From PALSA-505 sp963702235 (lineage in GTDB: Bacteria; Actinomycetota; Actinomycetes; Streptosporangiales; Streptosporangiaceae), in assembly GCA_963702235.1 (NCBI GenBank), contig CAVPBZ010000016.1, positions 124,001 through 188,000 of the forward strand: DNA of 64,000 nucleotides. Reading direction: 5' to 3'. Positions 33,460 to 43,118 of the stretch are shown in pieces; positions within the stretch are counted from its first letter, which is position 1; each line of letters begins with the position of its first letter. The notes under the pieces are model-generated. The model had not been told where the DNA came from, ran no database searches, and saw only the letters and a program-made list of their open reading frames with translations. The position numbers and the translations under genes are program-made.

Positions 33460-34911
33460 ATGATGTGGGAGCGGCTCGAACGCTACGAGCTGAAGCGGCT
33501 GGCACGTCACAGGGACGCCCCGCCCCCCGGGCCCCGCCCGGTGCCGTCCCTGCCCGTCGGCACTGACCTGCTGCCTCAGATCGAGCACGTGGTCGTGCTG
33601 ATGATGGAGAACCACTCCTACGACAACTACCTCGGCATGCTGGACGGCCGCGGTGAGGGCTTCAGGCTAGGAGCCGACGGCGAGCCCGAGGTATCCAATC
33701 CGGGCACTGGCGGCGAATCCATTCGCGCCCACCACCTGACGTCCACCGACCAGCACCCGCAGGTGCCGTTGCAGGACTGGCATGCGACCCATCGGCAGTG
33801 GGACGGCGGGACTTGCGAGGGATTCGTGGCCAGCACCCAGAAGAAGCTGCCCGGAGCCGATGCCGCCATCAGCATGGGCTACTGGTCCGAAGGCGACCTT
33901 CCTTTTTATTACGGCCTCGCCCGGACTTTCCCGCTGGCCGATCACTGGTTCAGTTCATGCCTGGGACCGACGTTTCCCAACCGCCGCTTCCTCATCGCGG
34001 GAACAGCGCACGGGCTGATCGACGACCTGCCGTTCGACCTCCTCGACCGTCCGCCGGCGGGGACCATCTTCGACATGCTGACCAGGCACGGCATCTCCTG
34101 GGTTAACTACCACGCGGCGCCCGGGGACAAGTCAAAGGTCCGGAGATACGCCCATCACAAGCGCCGCATGGCCCGGCGCCGGCTGCTGTCGGCGGGCAGG
34201 TCGTTCCGGGACATGACCCAGGGCGTGCAAAAGGATCTGCAGTTCACGGCGAACGTCTACCCGCTCGGCATCGCCCGGTACATGCTGCACGTCCGCGGCA
34301 ACGACCAGTTCTTCGCCGATGCTGATAACGGAACGCTGCCCGCGTTCAGCATCGTGGACCCTGACTTCGATGCCTACTCCGAGGAGAACCCGCAGGATAT
34401 CCGCAAGGGGGAGAGCTTCGCCGCCGAGGTGATCAACCGGGTGATGCGGGGCAGAGGGTGGCCGCACACCCTGCTGATATGGGTCTACGACGAGCACGGC
34501 GGCTACCACGATCACGTGGCGCCGCCCGCCGCGGTCCCGCCCGATGACGTGCCGGGGCGCAGCCTCATCGGGAGCCCGACGCGGCTGCATAAGCTTTTGC
34601 GGCCGGTCCTGCCCGGCCTGGTCAAGAGCGCGGAGGACATGATCAAGGGGCCGCATAGCTATGACCGGTACGGGTTCCGGGTACCCGCGGTGATCGTGTC
34701 ACCGTTTGCGCGGCCGGACTATGTCAGCTCCACCGTGCTTGACCACACATCGGTGCTCAAGCTCCTCGCGGAGAAGTGGAACCTCCCCCCGCTCACCGCG
34801 CGGGACGCGGCGGCCAGCTCGCCGCTCGGTGCGCTGGACCTCACCGGGCCGCCCGCCTTTCTCGACCCCCCGTCCCTGCCGGAGCCCAGCCTGAAGTGGG
34901 GTTCCTGGTAA
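33460..34911 (+). CDS. Phosphoesterase/phospholipase C-family protein
   Basis: 483 residues, PF04185-type fold of the alkaline phosphatase superfamily. Diagnostic: IEHVVVLMMENHSYDNYLGM (metal Glu/Asn about 50-51), WDGGTCEGFVAS, LADHWFSSCLGPTFPNRRFL, IVDPDFDAYSEENPQDIRKG, and the metal site LLIWVYDEHGGYHDHVAPP. Relatives hydrolyse phospholipids or phosphomonoesters and are usually exported by Tat. Here the N-terminus (MMWERLERYELKRLARHRDA) is charged and has no signal peptide, so a cytoplasmic or differently exported form is suggested. Start ATG 33460 has GAGGGGA upstream. Confidence 0.85.
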   Translation: MMWERLERYELKRLARHRDAPPPGPRPVPSLPVGTDLLPQIEHVVVLMMENHSYDNYLGMLDGRGEGFRLGADGEPEVSNPGTGGESIRAHHLTSTDQHPQVPLQDWHATHRQWDGGTCEGFVASTQKKLPGADAAISMGYWSEGDLPFYYGLARTFPLADHWFSSCLGPTFPNRRFLIAGTAHGLIDDLPFDLLDRPPAGTIFDMLTRHGISWVNYHAAPGDKSKVRRYAHHKRRMARRRLLSAGRSFRDMTQGVQKDLQFTANVYPLGIARYMLHVRGNDQFFADADNGTLPAFSIVDPDFDAYSEENPQDIRKGESFAAEVINRVMRGRGWPHTLLIWVYDEHGGYHDHVAPPAAVPPDDVPGRSLIGSPTRLHKLLRPVLPGLVKSAEDMIKGPHSYDRYGFRVPAVIVSPFARPDYVSSTVLDHTSVLKLLAEKWNLPPLTARDAAASSPLGALDLTGPPAFLDPPSLPEPSLKWGSW

Positions 34912-34950
34912 AGCCCCGGAGCCACCCGCCTGGTAGGTCAGGCTTTGCGC

Positions 34951-36291
34951 TCAGCCGACGGTGATCACCGCGCTAGCGGAGTTGTTGCCAGGATTAGGGT
35001 CGCGATAGGGCCGGGGGGCGCTGGCTTGCCCATGCACCGTGGCAGGGCCGGTACTGGCCGCGGTCATAACCAGGGTGAAGGTGGCCGAGGCGCCAGCGGC
35101 CAGCGAGGGCCGCTTCCAGGTGAAGGTAGCGCCGCTCTGGGTGCAGCGGGGGTTGCAGGATACCTCTGACAGGCTGGGCGGCAGGCTGATCGCCGCGGTC
35201 ACCCGGGTCGCGGCGTCCGGGCCGTTGTCGGTAACTGTCAGGTGGCACCGGCCGGTGCCACCCACGCGCATGTGGGTGGGGCAGGCAAGCGTGACGGCGA
35301 TGTCGGCCACGGGCCTGGTGTAGGAGAACACGGCCTCCCCGTTGCCGCTATTAACGGCTCCGCTGTTGCCCGTGTCGCTCACTCGGGCGTTGCTGACCCC
35401 TGTTCCGCCGGTGAAGGATGATCCGCCGCCCCCGCCGCCAGACCCGGCGACGACAAATCCATCGCTCAGGCTTTGCAGTGCACCTCCGCCGCCGGATCCG
35501 GCACCGAAGTACCCCCCGCCGCCCGCGCCGCCATGGGCGAAACCGTTGTCGCTGCCGCCGGTCCTGCCCGACCCGGCAGTCCCGCCACCCGTGGCGACAC
35601 CCGTGCCGCACGCATTGGACCCGGTAGCCATCCCAGCGGCCCCGCCGCCTCCGGCAGCAGACGTGCTGCCCGGCAATCCGCCGCCGCCGCCGCCCAAGGT
35701 CAGCCCGCCATCAGTGACCGTGGTGCCCTGCCCCCCGGGGTGACCGGCATTCCCGCCAGCCCCGCCCGCTGCGCTGACATTACCGCCTGAGCACAGAGTG
35801 CTGGCCACGCTCTGCCCGGCGCCACCGCCGCCCCCGGCCACCAGCAACAGGGTGCTGGCCGAGGTGATATCGGTAGCCCCGCCGCCGCCACCGCTGTGGC
35901 TACCGCTGCCGCCGCCGTTGACCCCGCCTGCACCGCCCGCGAGTTCGCTCTGCCCGGCGCCGGCGATATCGACTCCCACGATCTCCCCGGGGCTGACGGC
36001 CAGCGCCGCGTGTACCCGCGCGCCGTCGCCGCCCAGCACGCCGGATTGGTTGTCGCCGCCCCGTCCGCCATACAGGGTCACCGACAGCGAGCTCACGCCA
36101 GCTGGGACGGTGAACGCCTGGCCTGTGCCGACGGTGGCGTACGTTACCGTGCACGTGCTGGCCGAGCACGACAGGACCGGACCGGTCGCCGCCTGCGCGT
36201 CCGCGAGGGCGATCGAGGGCGCGAGGAATCCGGTGGCGGCCAGGACAGGGGTGGTGGCCGCCAGCACGGCCCGGAGAGGCAGGACGGGCAT
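34951..36291 (-). CDS. Secreted glycine-rich protein with C-terminal DUF11 domain
   Basis: 446 residues. Signal peptide about 1-31 (ending SIALADAQA). Residues about 60-330 are a Gly-rich domain of repeated VAGGGGG, GGAGGNAGHPGG and GGGGG runs, of the type that forms polyglycine-II bundles. Its start, FTVPAGVSSLSVTLYGGRGG, is typical of such actinobacterial surface proteins. Residues about 340-446 are an Ig-like DUF11 module (VTDNGPDAATRVTAAISLPP, CTQSGATFTWKRPSLAAGAS, NNSASAVITVG). No anchor was seen, so it is probably released or wall-associated by interaction. Function unknown. Confidence 0.75.
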   Translation of the reverse strand: MPVLPLRAVLAATTPVLAATGFLAPSIALADAQAATGPVLSCSASTCTVTYATVGTGQAFTVPAGVSSLSVTLYGGRGGDNQSGVLGGDGARVHAALAVSPGEIVGVDIAGAGQSELAGGAGGVNGGGSGSHSGGGGGATDITSASTLLLVAGGGGGAGQSVASTLCSGGNVSAAGGAGGNAGHPGGQGTTVTDGGLTLGGGGGGLPGSTSAAGGGGAAGMATGSNACGTGVATGGGTAGSGRTGGSDNGFAHGGAGGGGYFGAGSGGGGALQSLSDGFVVAGSGGGGGGSSFTGGTGVSNARVSDTGNSGAVNSGNGEAVFSYTRPVADIAVTLACPTHMRVGGTGRCHLTVTDNGPDAATRVTAAISLPPSLSEVSCNPRCTQSGATFTWKRPSLAAGASATFTLVMTAASTGPATVHGQASAPRPYRDPNPGNNSASAVITVG

Positions 36292-36522
36292 GAATCCCCC
36301 AGAGGATCAGCAAGGATCTGGCCGCACGGCGGAATCACCGCTCGGTCAGGCCGCACCCAGTCCACTATCGCCCCAGGCACGGCAATTGGCCGCACTCTAC
36401 CGTCAGGAAAAAGACTATGTAAAGCAGCGGTAAGGGGATCTAAACGACCTCGGTGCGGGAACTGCGCGCCCCGGCGTCATCAGGCGAAGAAGCGCGGGCG
36501 CGCGCCGCATTACAGTTGCTGA

Positions 36523-36903
36523 GTGACAGGCGATCAGACGGGGCGGGTAGGCGGCTGGATCTGGCCGGTGCGACTGGCCAAGACCCGCCCAGCGGCGTCC
36601 GGTGCCTGCCGGGCCGGGCACGTCAGGGTCAACGGGGCGCGGGTCAGGCCCGCGCATGCGGTCCGGGCCGGTGACGAGGTGCGGCTGCGCCAAGATGGAC
36701 GCGAACGCGTCGTGATCGTCGTCCGGCTCATTACCAAGCGAGCCGGCGCACCTGTTGCCGCCGAGTGCTACATCGACAACAGCCCGCCCTCTCCGCCACG
36801 CGAGGAAGCTGTCGCGGTAGCTGTTCGCGATCATGGCACAGGCCGCCCGACCAAACGTGAGCGCCGCAGTATCGAGAAGCTGTCCCGGCGGTTAACCCGC
36901 TGA
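36523..36903 (+). CDS. S4-domain RNA-binding protein (Hsp15-like)
   Basis: 126 residues from GTG 36523. S4 domain at about 10-65 (GGWIWPVRLAKTRPAASGAC, RAGHVRVNGARVRPAHAVRAGDEVRLR split over two motifs), then the Hsp15-like basic tail GTGRPTKRERRSIEKLSRRL. Hsp15 relatives rescue stalled 50S subunits carrying nascent peptidyl-tRNA. The proline-rich insert NSPPSPPREE is usual in actinobacterial versions. Single-gene unit. Confidence 0.85.
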   Translation: MTGDQTGRVGGWIWPVRLAKTRPAASGACRAGHVRVNGARVRPAHAVRAGDEVRLRQDGRERVVIVVRLITKRAGAPVAAECYIDNSPPSPPREEAVAVAVRDHGTGRPTKRERRSIEKLSRRLTR

Positions 36904-37307
36904 GCCGGAATGACCGCGATGGCCCCCGGGCTGTCGCCGGCCTGGGCTCTGGCCACGGTCTTGCTGGTGATGCCGGAGCTTTCCAGCACCCCGGTTGGTT
37001 GGTCGCGGGCCGTCTGGGCCTGTGGGCCTGTGGACCTGTGTCTGGACACTATTTGACGCTGGTTTGGCCTCGTGTCACGATCGATCCCGAAAAGGGCGGA
37101 AAATTCCGGTTCTGCGCAAACCCCCTCCCCGGGGGATCAGGTGCGTTCCGCTGGGCCTGGAGAGCGGGCAACTGACCGGGCACCCGCCGGGCGGAGGCAT
37201 CACGGCCCGGGAGGGAGAGCGGTACCCGATTCGTCGTGTAGCGGCACGGGTTCTTGGTGGTCCTGGCGGATCCCCGGCCGCTGCGTCTGCCCTGGTAGGA
37301 GGGATCA
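36904..37307. other. Gene-free stretch (404 bp)
   Basis: No supported gene. It contains the upstream region of the secreted protein gene at 37308, with a strong ribosome site (TAGGAGG near 37297). Nothing else recognised. Confidence 0.5.
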
Positions 37308-37503
37308 ATGCGTACAGTAAAGACCCGGTGGTTCCCAGTCATCGCAGCCGCAGCCGGCGGGCTGGGCCTGAGCGCCCTTGGTGTTACCGCGGCCAGCGCG
37401 CAGTCCGCGCCGCCAACCCTTAGCGGCGAACAATTCTTCATCCCTACTGGGGAGTTCGAAGTAGGTTGCCTTAACGCCGGCCCGTTTTCCTTCACCATCT
37501 CAG
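37308..37503 (+). pseudogene. Secreted protein, 5' part, interrupted by IS
   Basis: 65 codons from ATG 37308 with TAGGAGG upstream. Signal peptide VKTRWFPVIAAAAGGLGLSA followed by a site near ASA-QSAPP. The sequence stops matching at ...PFSFTIS, where the IS starts. The missing part resumes in frame at 39100. No known domain; it looks like a small exported beta-rich protein. Confidence 0.75.
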
Positions 37504-39094
37504 CTTGCCGTTTAACCTGCGCGTTCGCGCCGTGCCTTGAGGGCGAGTTTCCTTTTGGCGGTTTTGCCCGCGTCATAGCGGGTGGCGGGGCGGCGGTTCT
37601 TCGATCCTGGCGGCCGGCCGGGGCCGGGCTTGCCGGGTTTTGGCGCACCGGCTGGGCAGGGGATGGTCGCGCAGATGTTCCTGAACCCGCGGCGGACGCG
37701 GGCTGGGGTCAGCCGGCCCGGCGGGGCGGGACGTTCCCAGGGCAGGCGCAGGTCAGCGGCGAGTGGCCGGGCGAGGCGGAGCTGGGCATGGCAGGTGATG
37801 ATGATCCAGGTCCACCGGTCAGCAGCGGCCGGGTCGCGGATCTTCGGGATGGTCCAGCCGAGGGTCTGCTTGAACAGGCGGAAGGTGTGCTCAAGATCGA
37901 ACCGGCGCAAGAACGCCTGCCACAGCCGGTCCACCTCAGCAGGGGCACTGCCGGTACGGGAGAACCACAGCCACACCGGCTTGGGATCCCGGTCACCGGG
38001 CAGGTGATCAACCTGCAGGCGGATCAAGGTGCCCTCGATCACCGGCAGGTCACCGTCGTGGCCTGACCAGGCGGCGCGGTGGGTCAGCCGCGGGTGCACC
38101 CGGTCCCAGGCAGCCGCGACGGCGGTCCCGTACCGGGTGGTCACCGTGCTGCTGGTGACCTGCGGCGCCGGCCAGGTCGCCGGGTCCGCGAGGGCCATCT
38201 GGCCGCCGTGCTTGCGGGGCCGGCCCATGGTGCCGGGCGGGCGCGGCGGCGCGGGCAGCTGCAGCACCCGGTCGCTGCGCAGCCGTCCCAGCAGCTCGAC
38301 GGGCAGGTCGGCGAGCAGCCAGGCCAGCCGGGTCACGTCGTAGCCGGCGTCGAAGATGACCAGGATGGCCTGATCACCCTCACTCCAGTGCCCGGCAGCG
38401 GTCAGCCGGCCCACGACCTCGCGGACCTGGGCGGCGGTCACCTCGGTCCCGTCGTCCTCCGGGCCCAGGCGCACTGCGTCCAGCACCGCCGTCCACGACG
38501 TCCGGCCCGGCTCCAGCGCCGCGATCACCGAGTACGGCCAGCCCGGGATCATCTGCGCCTGGCCCTTCCCGCGGCCGTAGACATGGCAGAACAACCGCTC
38601 CGGGCTGGTCGCCGCGCCCGGCCGCAGCCAGTTACTCACGTCCACGGCCAGCATTCGCCGGCCGTCGGCGGCGCGCGGTAACGGCAGACCCGCCAGCGAC
38701 CGCCGCAGCCGCCCGATCGCGATCCGGCCCCGGTTCACCGCGTCATACAACGCGCCGTGGCCACGCCGGTGCTCCGGGGCCAGCGACAGCCCGGCCAGCG
38801 TCCGCACCGGCCCGTCGGTGCACAGCACCGCGTCCGCCAGCTCGGACAACTCATCACGCCGGGCGGTCAGGCAGGCATGAAAATCCAGCCGGAACCGCGA
38901 CAACACCGCGAGTGGCTCGACACCGGCGGCATCCTCCAGCAAGCTGTCCATCACGGCCTTCGTGGTGATCATTGGTCCTTCAGCGAGAACCCATGATCAC
39001 GCGGAGGCCGTGCTCACGCCCAGCGACACGCCGGACACGCCAGCGCAAGACCCGGCAAACACCCGCCAATCAGCCGGACAGGTTAAACGAGAAG
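37504..39094. mobile_element. IS4/IS701-like insertion sequence (1591 bp)
   Basis: Ends CTTGCCGTTTAACCTG (37504-37519) and, reversed, CTTCTCGTTTAACCTG (39079-39094): 14 of 16 matches. It is flanked by the 5 bp direct repeat CTCAG (37499-37503 and 39095-39099). Excising it with one CTCAG rejoins the secreted protein frame exactly, so the insertion looks recent. Confidence 0.9.
37512..38972 (-). CDS. IS4/IS701-type DDE transposase
   Basis: 486 residues filling the IS. DDE core: RMLAVDVSNWLRPGAATSPE (first D), AILVIFDAGYDVTRLAWLL (second D), and FDLEHTFRLFKQTLGWTIPK (E in the EHTFR motif, the Y(2)R(3)E-like region). Zinc- or DNA-binding N-terminal helices about 1-90. The C-terminal basic tail is GRPPGSKNRRPATRYDAGKT. 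Intact, so possibly active. Confidence 0.9.
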   Translation of the reverse strand: MITTKAVMDSLLEDAAGVEPLAVLSRFRLDFHACLTARRDELSELADAVLCTDGPVRTLAGLSLAPEHRRGHGALYDAVNRGRIAIGRLRRSLAGLPLPRAADGRRMLAVDVSNWLRPGAATSPERLFCHVYGRGKGQAQMIPGWPYSVIAALEPGRTSWTAVLDAVRLGPEDDGTEVTAAQVREVVGRLTAAGHWSEGDQAILVIFDAGYDVTRLAWLLADLPVELLGRLRSDRVLQLPAPPRPPGTMGRPRKHGGQMALADPATWPAPQVTSSTVTTRYGTAVAAAWDRVHPRLTHRAAWSGHDGDLPVIEGTLIRLQVDHLPGDRDPKPVWLWFSRTGSAPAEVDRLWQAFLRRFDLEHTFRLFKQTLGWTIPKIRDPAAADRWTWIIITCHAQLRLARPLAADLRLPWERPAPPGRLTPARVRRGFRNICATIPCPAGAPKPGKPGPGRPPGSKNRRPATRYDAGKTAKRKLALKARRERAG

Positions 39095-39099
39095 CTCAG

Positions 39100-39338
39100 G
39101 GACGGCGACCGGGCCTTACGCCGGTACGTTCTCCGAGACAGTCAGCGGGACCGCGGACGGCAACTCGGGCTTGTCGGGCCAGATCACTAACTACACGGCC
39201 TCGTTCACGATCACTTCAACCACAGGCGACGTAACCGGCACCGAGACCCTGCCAGCGTGGCGGTCTCGGAGCCACCAGGATCCGGGGCCGAGCCCACCGC
39301 GGTGCAGGCGCCGACCGCGCCGCACGATACCCCGCTGA
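39100..39338 (+). pseudogene. Secreted protein, 3' part, truncated
   Basis: Continuation of the gene at 37308 after IS excision: PYAGTFSETVSGTADGNSG, QITNYTASFTITSTTGDVTG. From about 39252 the frame runs antisense through the truncated end of the Cys-paired repeat gene and stops at TGA 39336-39338, so the original C-terminus has been replaced. A deletion here probably fused two converging genes. Confidence 0.6.
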
Positions 39339-41471
39339 AGGTGTCATCTCCCGGATAGGGGTTGGGCGTGGACTGGACGGTCCATGACGTGCCGTTCCAC
39401 ACCTCCGCCAGAGTCAGCTCCGTTTCTGAGGCGTCGTAGTAGTAGCCGGCCGCGGTGCAGGCGCCCGCCGAGGTGCACGACACCCCGGCCAGTGAGCCGG
39501 AGAGCGCCGAGGCGGGCAGCGGCGTGGCCTGGACCGCCCAGGCGGTCCCGTTCCACGCCTCAGCCAGCGGCCCGGAGCTAGAGCTGCCCGCCTCATAGCC
39601 AATCGCCTCACAGGCGCCGGCGGCTGGGCACGACACTCCGTTGAGCACGGTCGCGCTGGCGCCCGCGGGGGCGGGGACCGTCTTCAAGTGCCACGAGGAA
39701 CCGTTCCAGGCAGCGGCGAACGCGATGTCGCCGTTGTAGGTGCCGACCGCCTCGCACAAGCCCGCCGAGGTGCAGGAGACTCCCGTCGCGGCGCTCAGTG
39801 AAGCGCCTGCCGGGGCGGGGAGGGTCTGCGTGCTCCAGGCGGTCCCGTTCCAGGTCTCCGCCAACGGGCCAGTGCCGGATGTGGTGGCCTTCGTTCCGAC
39901 CGCCTCGCAGAAGCTGGCCGAGACGCACGACACCGCTGCCAGTGGCCCCTTACCTGGGGCGGACTGGAGCTGCCAGGCCGTGCCGTTCCATTGCTCCGCG
40001 ACCGCGCGCGAGCTGTTGCTGGCAGCGCCGACCGCCTCGCAGAAGCTCGAGGAGACGCACGACACCCCCGACAGCGTGCCCAGCGGGTTGAGGACGCCTT
40101 GGCCGGATTGGGCGTGGACTGGATCTTCCACGAGGTTCCGTTCCACGCCTCGGCCAGGGTGACCGTGTCGCCCGCGGTGTTGGCGTGGGACCCGACCGCC
40201 TCGCAGTCGGCCGCCGAGACGCACGACACCGCGCCGAGGGAGTTGACGGTCGCACCGATCGGCTGCACCGGGCCGTGAAGCCCCCACGCTGTCCCGTTCC
40301 ATCCCTCCGCCAGGACGACGGCAAAGGCGAACTTCTTGCCCGAGTACCCCCCGGCCGCCTCACAGGCCGTGGTCGCAGCGCACGACACCTCGTAGAGCAC
40401 GTCGTCCTCGGAGGCCGAGGGCGCGGGGACCGTCTGGATGCTCCACGAGGTTCCGTTCCACGCCTCGGCCAGCGGGGACGCCGCGATCGAGACGCTGGTG
40501 TAGCCCACCGCCTCGCAGAAGCTCGCGGACAGGCAGGACACGGCGTTGAGCCTGCCGCTGACCGCGCCGGCGGGATCGGGCGGCACCTGGCTGCTCCACG
40601 ACGTGCCGTTCCATTGCGCGGCGAAGGTGACGAAATCCGGCGACCTGAGGCCGCCTCCGCCGGCCTCGCAGAAACCCGCCGATGGGCACGAGATTCCCTG
40701 CAGGTAGGTGGCGACGATGCCGGACACGGCCGGCACGGGCTGCACGCTCCAGGTAGTGCCGTTCCATCCGTCCGCGGCGGCCCACAGGTTGCCGGAGCTG
40801 TCGTTATAGGAGCCGACTGCCTCGCACTCATTCGCTGCGGTGCACGACACTCCGGACAGGTCGGAGGAGGTGGATCCGGCCGGGCTCGGCGTGGACTGAT
40901 CGCTCCAGCTCGTGCCGTTCCACTCCGCTGCGAAGCTCATGGTCTCACTGGAGCTGCTGTCGTAGCTGCCGACCGCCTCGCAGAAGTTCGCCGAGACGCA
41001 GGAGAGCCCGGCCAGGGAGGGGGAGATAGCGCCCGCCGGGGCAGGCACGGCCTGCGCCGTCCAGGCGGTGCCGTTCCACGCCTCGGCGATCACCCCGGTC
41101 CCGGACGCGCCGACCGCCTCGCAGGAGTCCGCAGTGGTACACGAGACCGCCTCAAGGCTGGCCTTGGGCGGGGCGGCCTGCCTTGTCCAGGCGGTGCCGT
41201 TCCAGCTCTCGGCCAGCGGGGCGGTCGCGCCGGAGGTGTTGCGGTAGGAGCCCACGGCCTCGCATGAGCCGGCGGACGGGCACGACACCGCGGCGGCAGT
41301 TCCGTTCGGCACCGTGACGTTAGCCGTCTTCTGGATCTTCCAGGCCTGGCCAGCGGCGGCCGCGGTGCCGGCCGGCGCCAGGACAGTGATCAGTACCACG
41401 ACCGTTCCGGTCAGGAGCGCGGTGCCGCGCCCGCCGTGCCAGCCTGCCCGCACGCGCGTCGGTATGCCCAT
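39211..41471 (-). CDS. Secreted Cys-paired WNGT repeat protein, frameshifted and 3'-truncated
   Basis: From ATG 41471: signal peptide (TALLTGTVVVLITVLAPAGT, ending AAAAGQA), then 13 full copies and one partial copy of a roughly 50-residue unit. Consensus: VSC-x6-CEAVG, a variable Gly/Ser loop, LAE-x-WNGT-x-W and a P-x-P turn. Each unit has two Cys, six residues apart. Eight units are in the first frame; a one-base shift near 40100-40110 puts units 9-14 in another. Unit 14 stops at SETATLA, before its WNGT, where unrelated sequence supplies the end. The regular spacing and Trp/Asn-Gly strands suggest a beta-propeller-like secreted protein. Function unknown. Confidence 0.75.
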
Positions 41472-41641
41472 CTCAACCCCCGGGAGGTGGCTGACCCGGC
41501 GGCCCGGCCGCGCTGCCCCCTGGACGAAATGTACCGAAATCAGCCGCTCGGCGGTAGGAGTCGCCAGCGAGGCGGGCAGGCACCGGGGCACCGGCCGAGC
41601 CTCCGGCGTCAGATGCTCAGTGGCGTTCCGGTCGCATGCGG

Positions 41642-42094
41642 CTAACCGGTGAAGGTCTTGAGCCCGTGGGCGAGGTGGATACTGTCGAGGAGCTTTTGCG
41701 GCTCGAAGAACAGCACGAGTAGCGATCGGGCCTTGCCGTCGCGGACAGTCCAGTGCTCTGATATCAGGACCGAATCGTCGGTGTCGGCGATGCCGATACT
41801 CACCAGCGCAACGACTTGATCTCCCTCGGCGACGAGGCTTTCGTACTTGACGTGGGCGAAGTCGAGCATCCTGGCGAGGTGTGGCATTACTTCTTCCCGG
41901 AACGATTCCGCCGTGTGGCGTCTTCCGCCGAGGGGGACGTAGCTGGGTGCGATCGCGAAGAAGTCTGGGTGCAGGTAGGGCACGAACCGGGACCGGTCTC
42001 CGGCTTGGGAGGCCGAATAATATGCGCGGACTACAGCCTTGTTCGCCTCGAGGTCAGCGTTCGCCGACGCATATTCCTCCGTCGGGGTGGTCAT
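41642..42094 (-). CDS. SnoaL/NTF2-like protein
   Basis: 150 residues with the cone-shaped NTF2 pattern: ANKAVVRAYYSASQAGDRSR, FVPYLHPDFFAIAPSY, SFREEVMPHLARML, VKYESLVAEGDQVVALVSIG and LISEHWTVRDGKARSLLVLF. Such proteins include ester hydrolases, cyclases and isomerases; catalytic Asp/His pairs cannot be assigned by eye. It lies 10 bp downstream of the broken aldehyde dehydrogenase and may once have been co-transcribed with it. Confidence 0.75.
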   Translation of the reverse strand: MTTPTEEYASANADLEANKAVVRAYYSASQAGDRSRFVPYLHPDFFAIAPSYVPLGGRRHTAESFREEVMPHLARMLDFAHVKYESLVAEGDQVVALVSIGIADTDDSVLISEHWTVRDGKARSLLVLFFEPQKLLDSIHLAHGLKTFTG

Positions 42095-42103
42095 TTGGGC
42101 ATC

Positions 42104-42869
42104 TCAGCTCTCGCGGAAGTATTTCGCGTGCATGAATGATTCGAGGCCCTCGGTGCCGCTTTCAGAGCCGTACCCGCTGTCCTTGACGCCGCCGAACGGG
42201 GTTTCGGGTCCCATGATCATGATGTCGTTGACGCCGACCATTCCGGCCTCGATGGACTCTGCGGCGTATCGAGCTGTCGAGAGCGAGGCGGTAAAGGCAT
42301 ACGAGGCCAGTCCGAAGGGAACGCGGTTCGCTAGCGTGATTCCATCGTCCACGCTGCCGAAGGGCACAATCGGCGCGATCGGCCCAAACGGTTCCTCGTT
42401 CATGACCCTGCTCTTTTCAGGATCCAACCCGCTCAGCACAGTTGGCTCCCAGAAGTAGCCGCTCCCGTCAATCGGGTGCCCGCCTGCCAGTACGGTGGCT
42501 CCGCTGGCCACTACGTCCCTCTTGGGCCGACCATTGCCACAAGTCGGCGGCGCCGACGACCTCGCTGATCGACTCGGTGAGGCCTTTGCCTTCCTCCAGC
42601 GTCTGTATGCGGCCGATCTCGTCGGCGCGTTCGCGCAGCAGGCCGGCGGCCCGTTGCAGGATCGCGGCTCGGTCCGTTGCCGGCGTGTCACGCCATTCGG
42701 CAAAGGTGGCGGAGGCGGCGTCCAGGGCAGCGTCCAGATCGGCATCGCTGGCTATCGGAAGCTCGGCCAGAACTTGTCCGGTAGCAGGATCGACCACCGG
42801 GAGCGTGTCGTGCCCCGCACGACCCCGCCACTCCCCTGCGATCAGGAGCTGAAGTTCGGGAAAGTCCAT
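42104..42869 (-). pseudogene. NAD-dependent aldehyde dehydrogenase, catalytic core deleted
   Basis: The first about 112 residues are normal (LLIAGEWRGRAGHDTLPVVD, ATFAEWRDTPATDRAAILQR, ISEVVGAADLWQW). At about 42525-42535 the sequence jumps in another frame to the last about 140 residues (RDVVASGATVLAGGHPIDGS, VMNEEPFGPIAPIVPFGS, FGLASYAFTASLSTARYAA, GPETPFGGVKDSGYGSESGT). The NAD-binding lobe and the catalytic Glu and Cys, about 220 residues in all, are missing. The remaining parts resemble succinate-semialdehyde dehydrogenase-like enzymes. Confidence 0.85.
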
Positions 42870-43118
42870 CGTCTCTCGGCCTTTCGTAGTTCACATGAAG
42901 ACAGCCGCCCTGTAAGAGCCTCTGACCTGGGCCACGACCAGAATCGGCCGGCAGACAGGCCGCCACACGACGCGATCGTGCTATTCGTTTCGTCGCTGTC
43001 TTGCCGGCTGCCCCTGTACTGCAGGGCTTGACCGGCTGGGGCTCGTTGCCGGCCTGCGGCCTGAGGGTTGATAGTGGAACTGTGCCGGGACCGTCTCAGT
43101 ACAGGAGCGTGAGCAGCC

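Noticed and set aside
36831..37049. Minus-strand 72-codon frame containing SGITSKTVARAQAG
   Set aside because: No family match or ribosome site; overlaps the S4 gene end.
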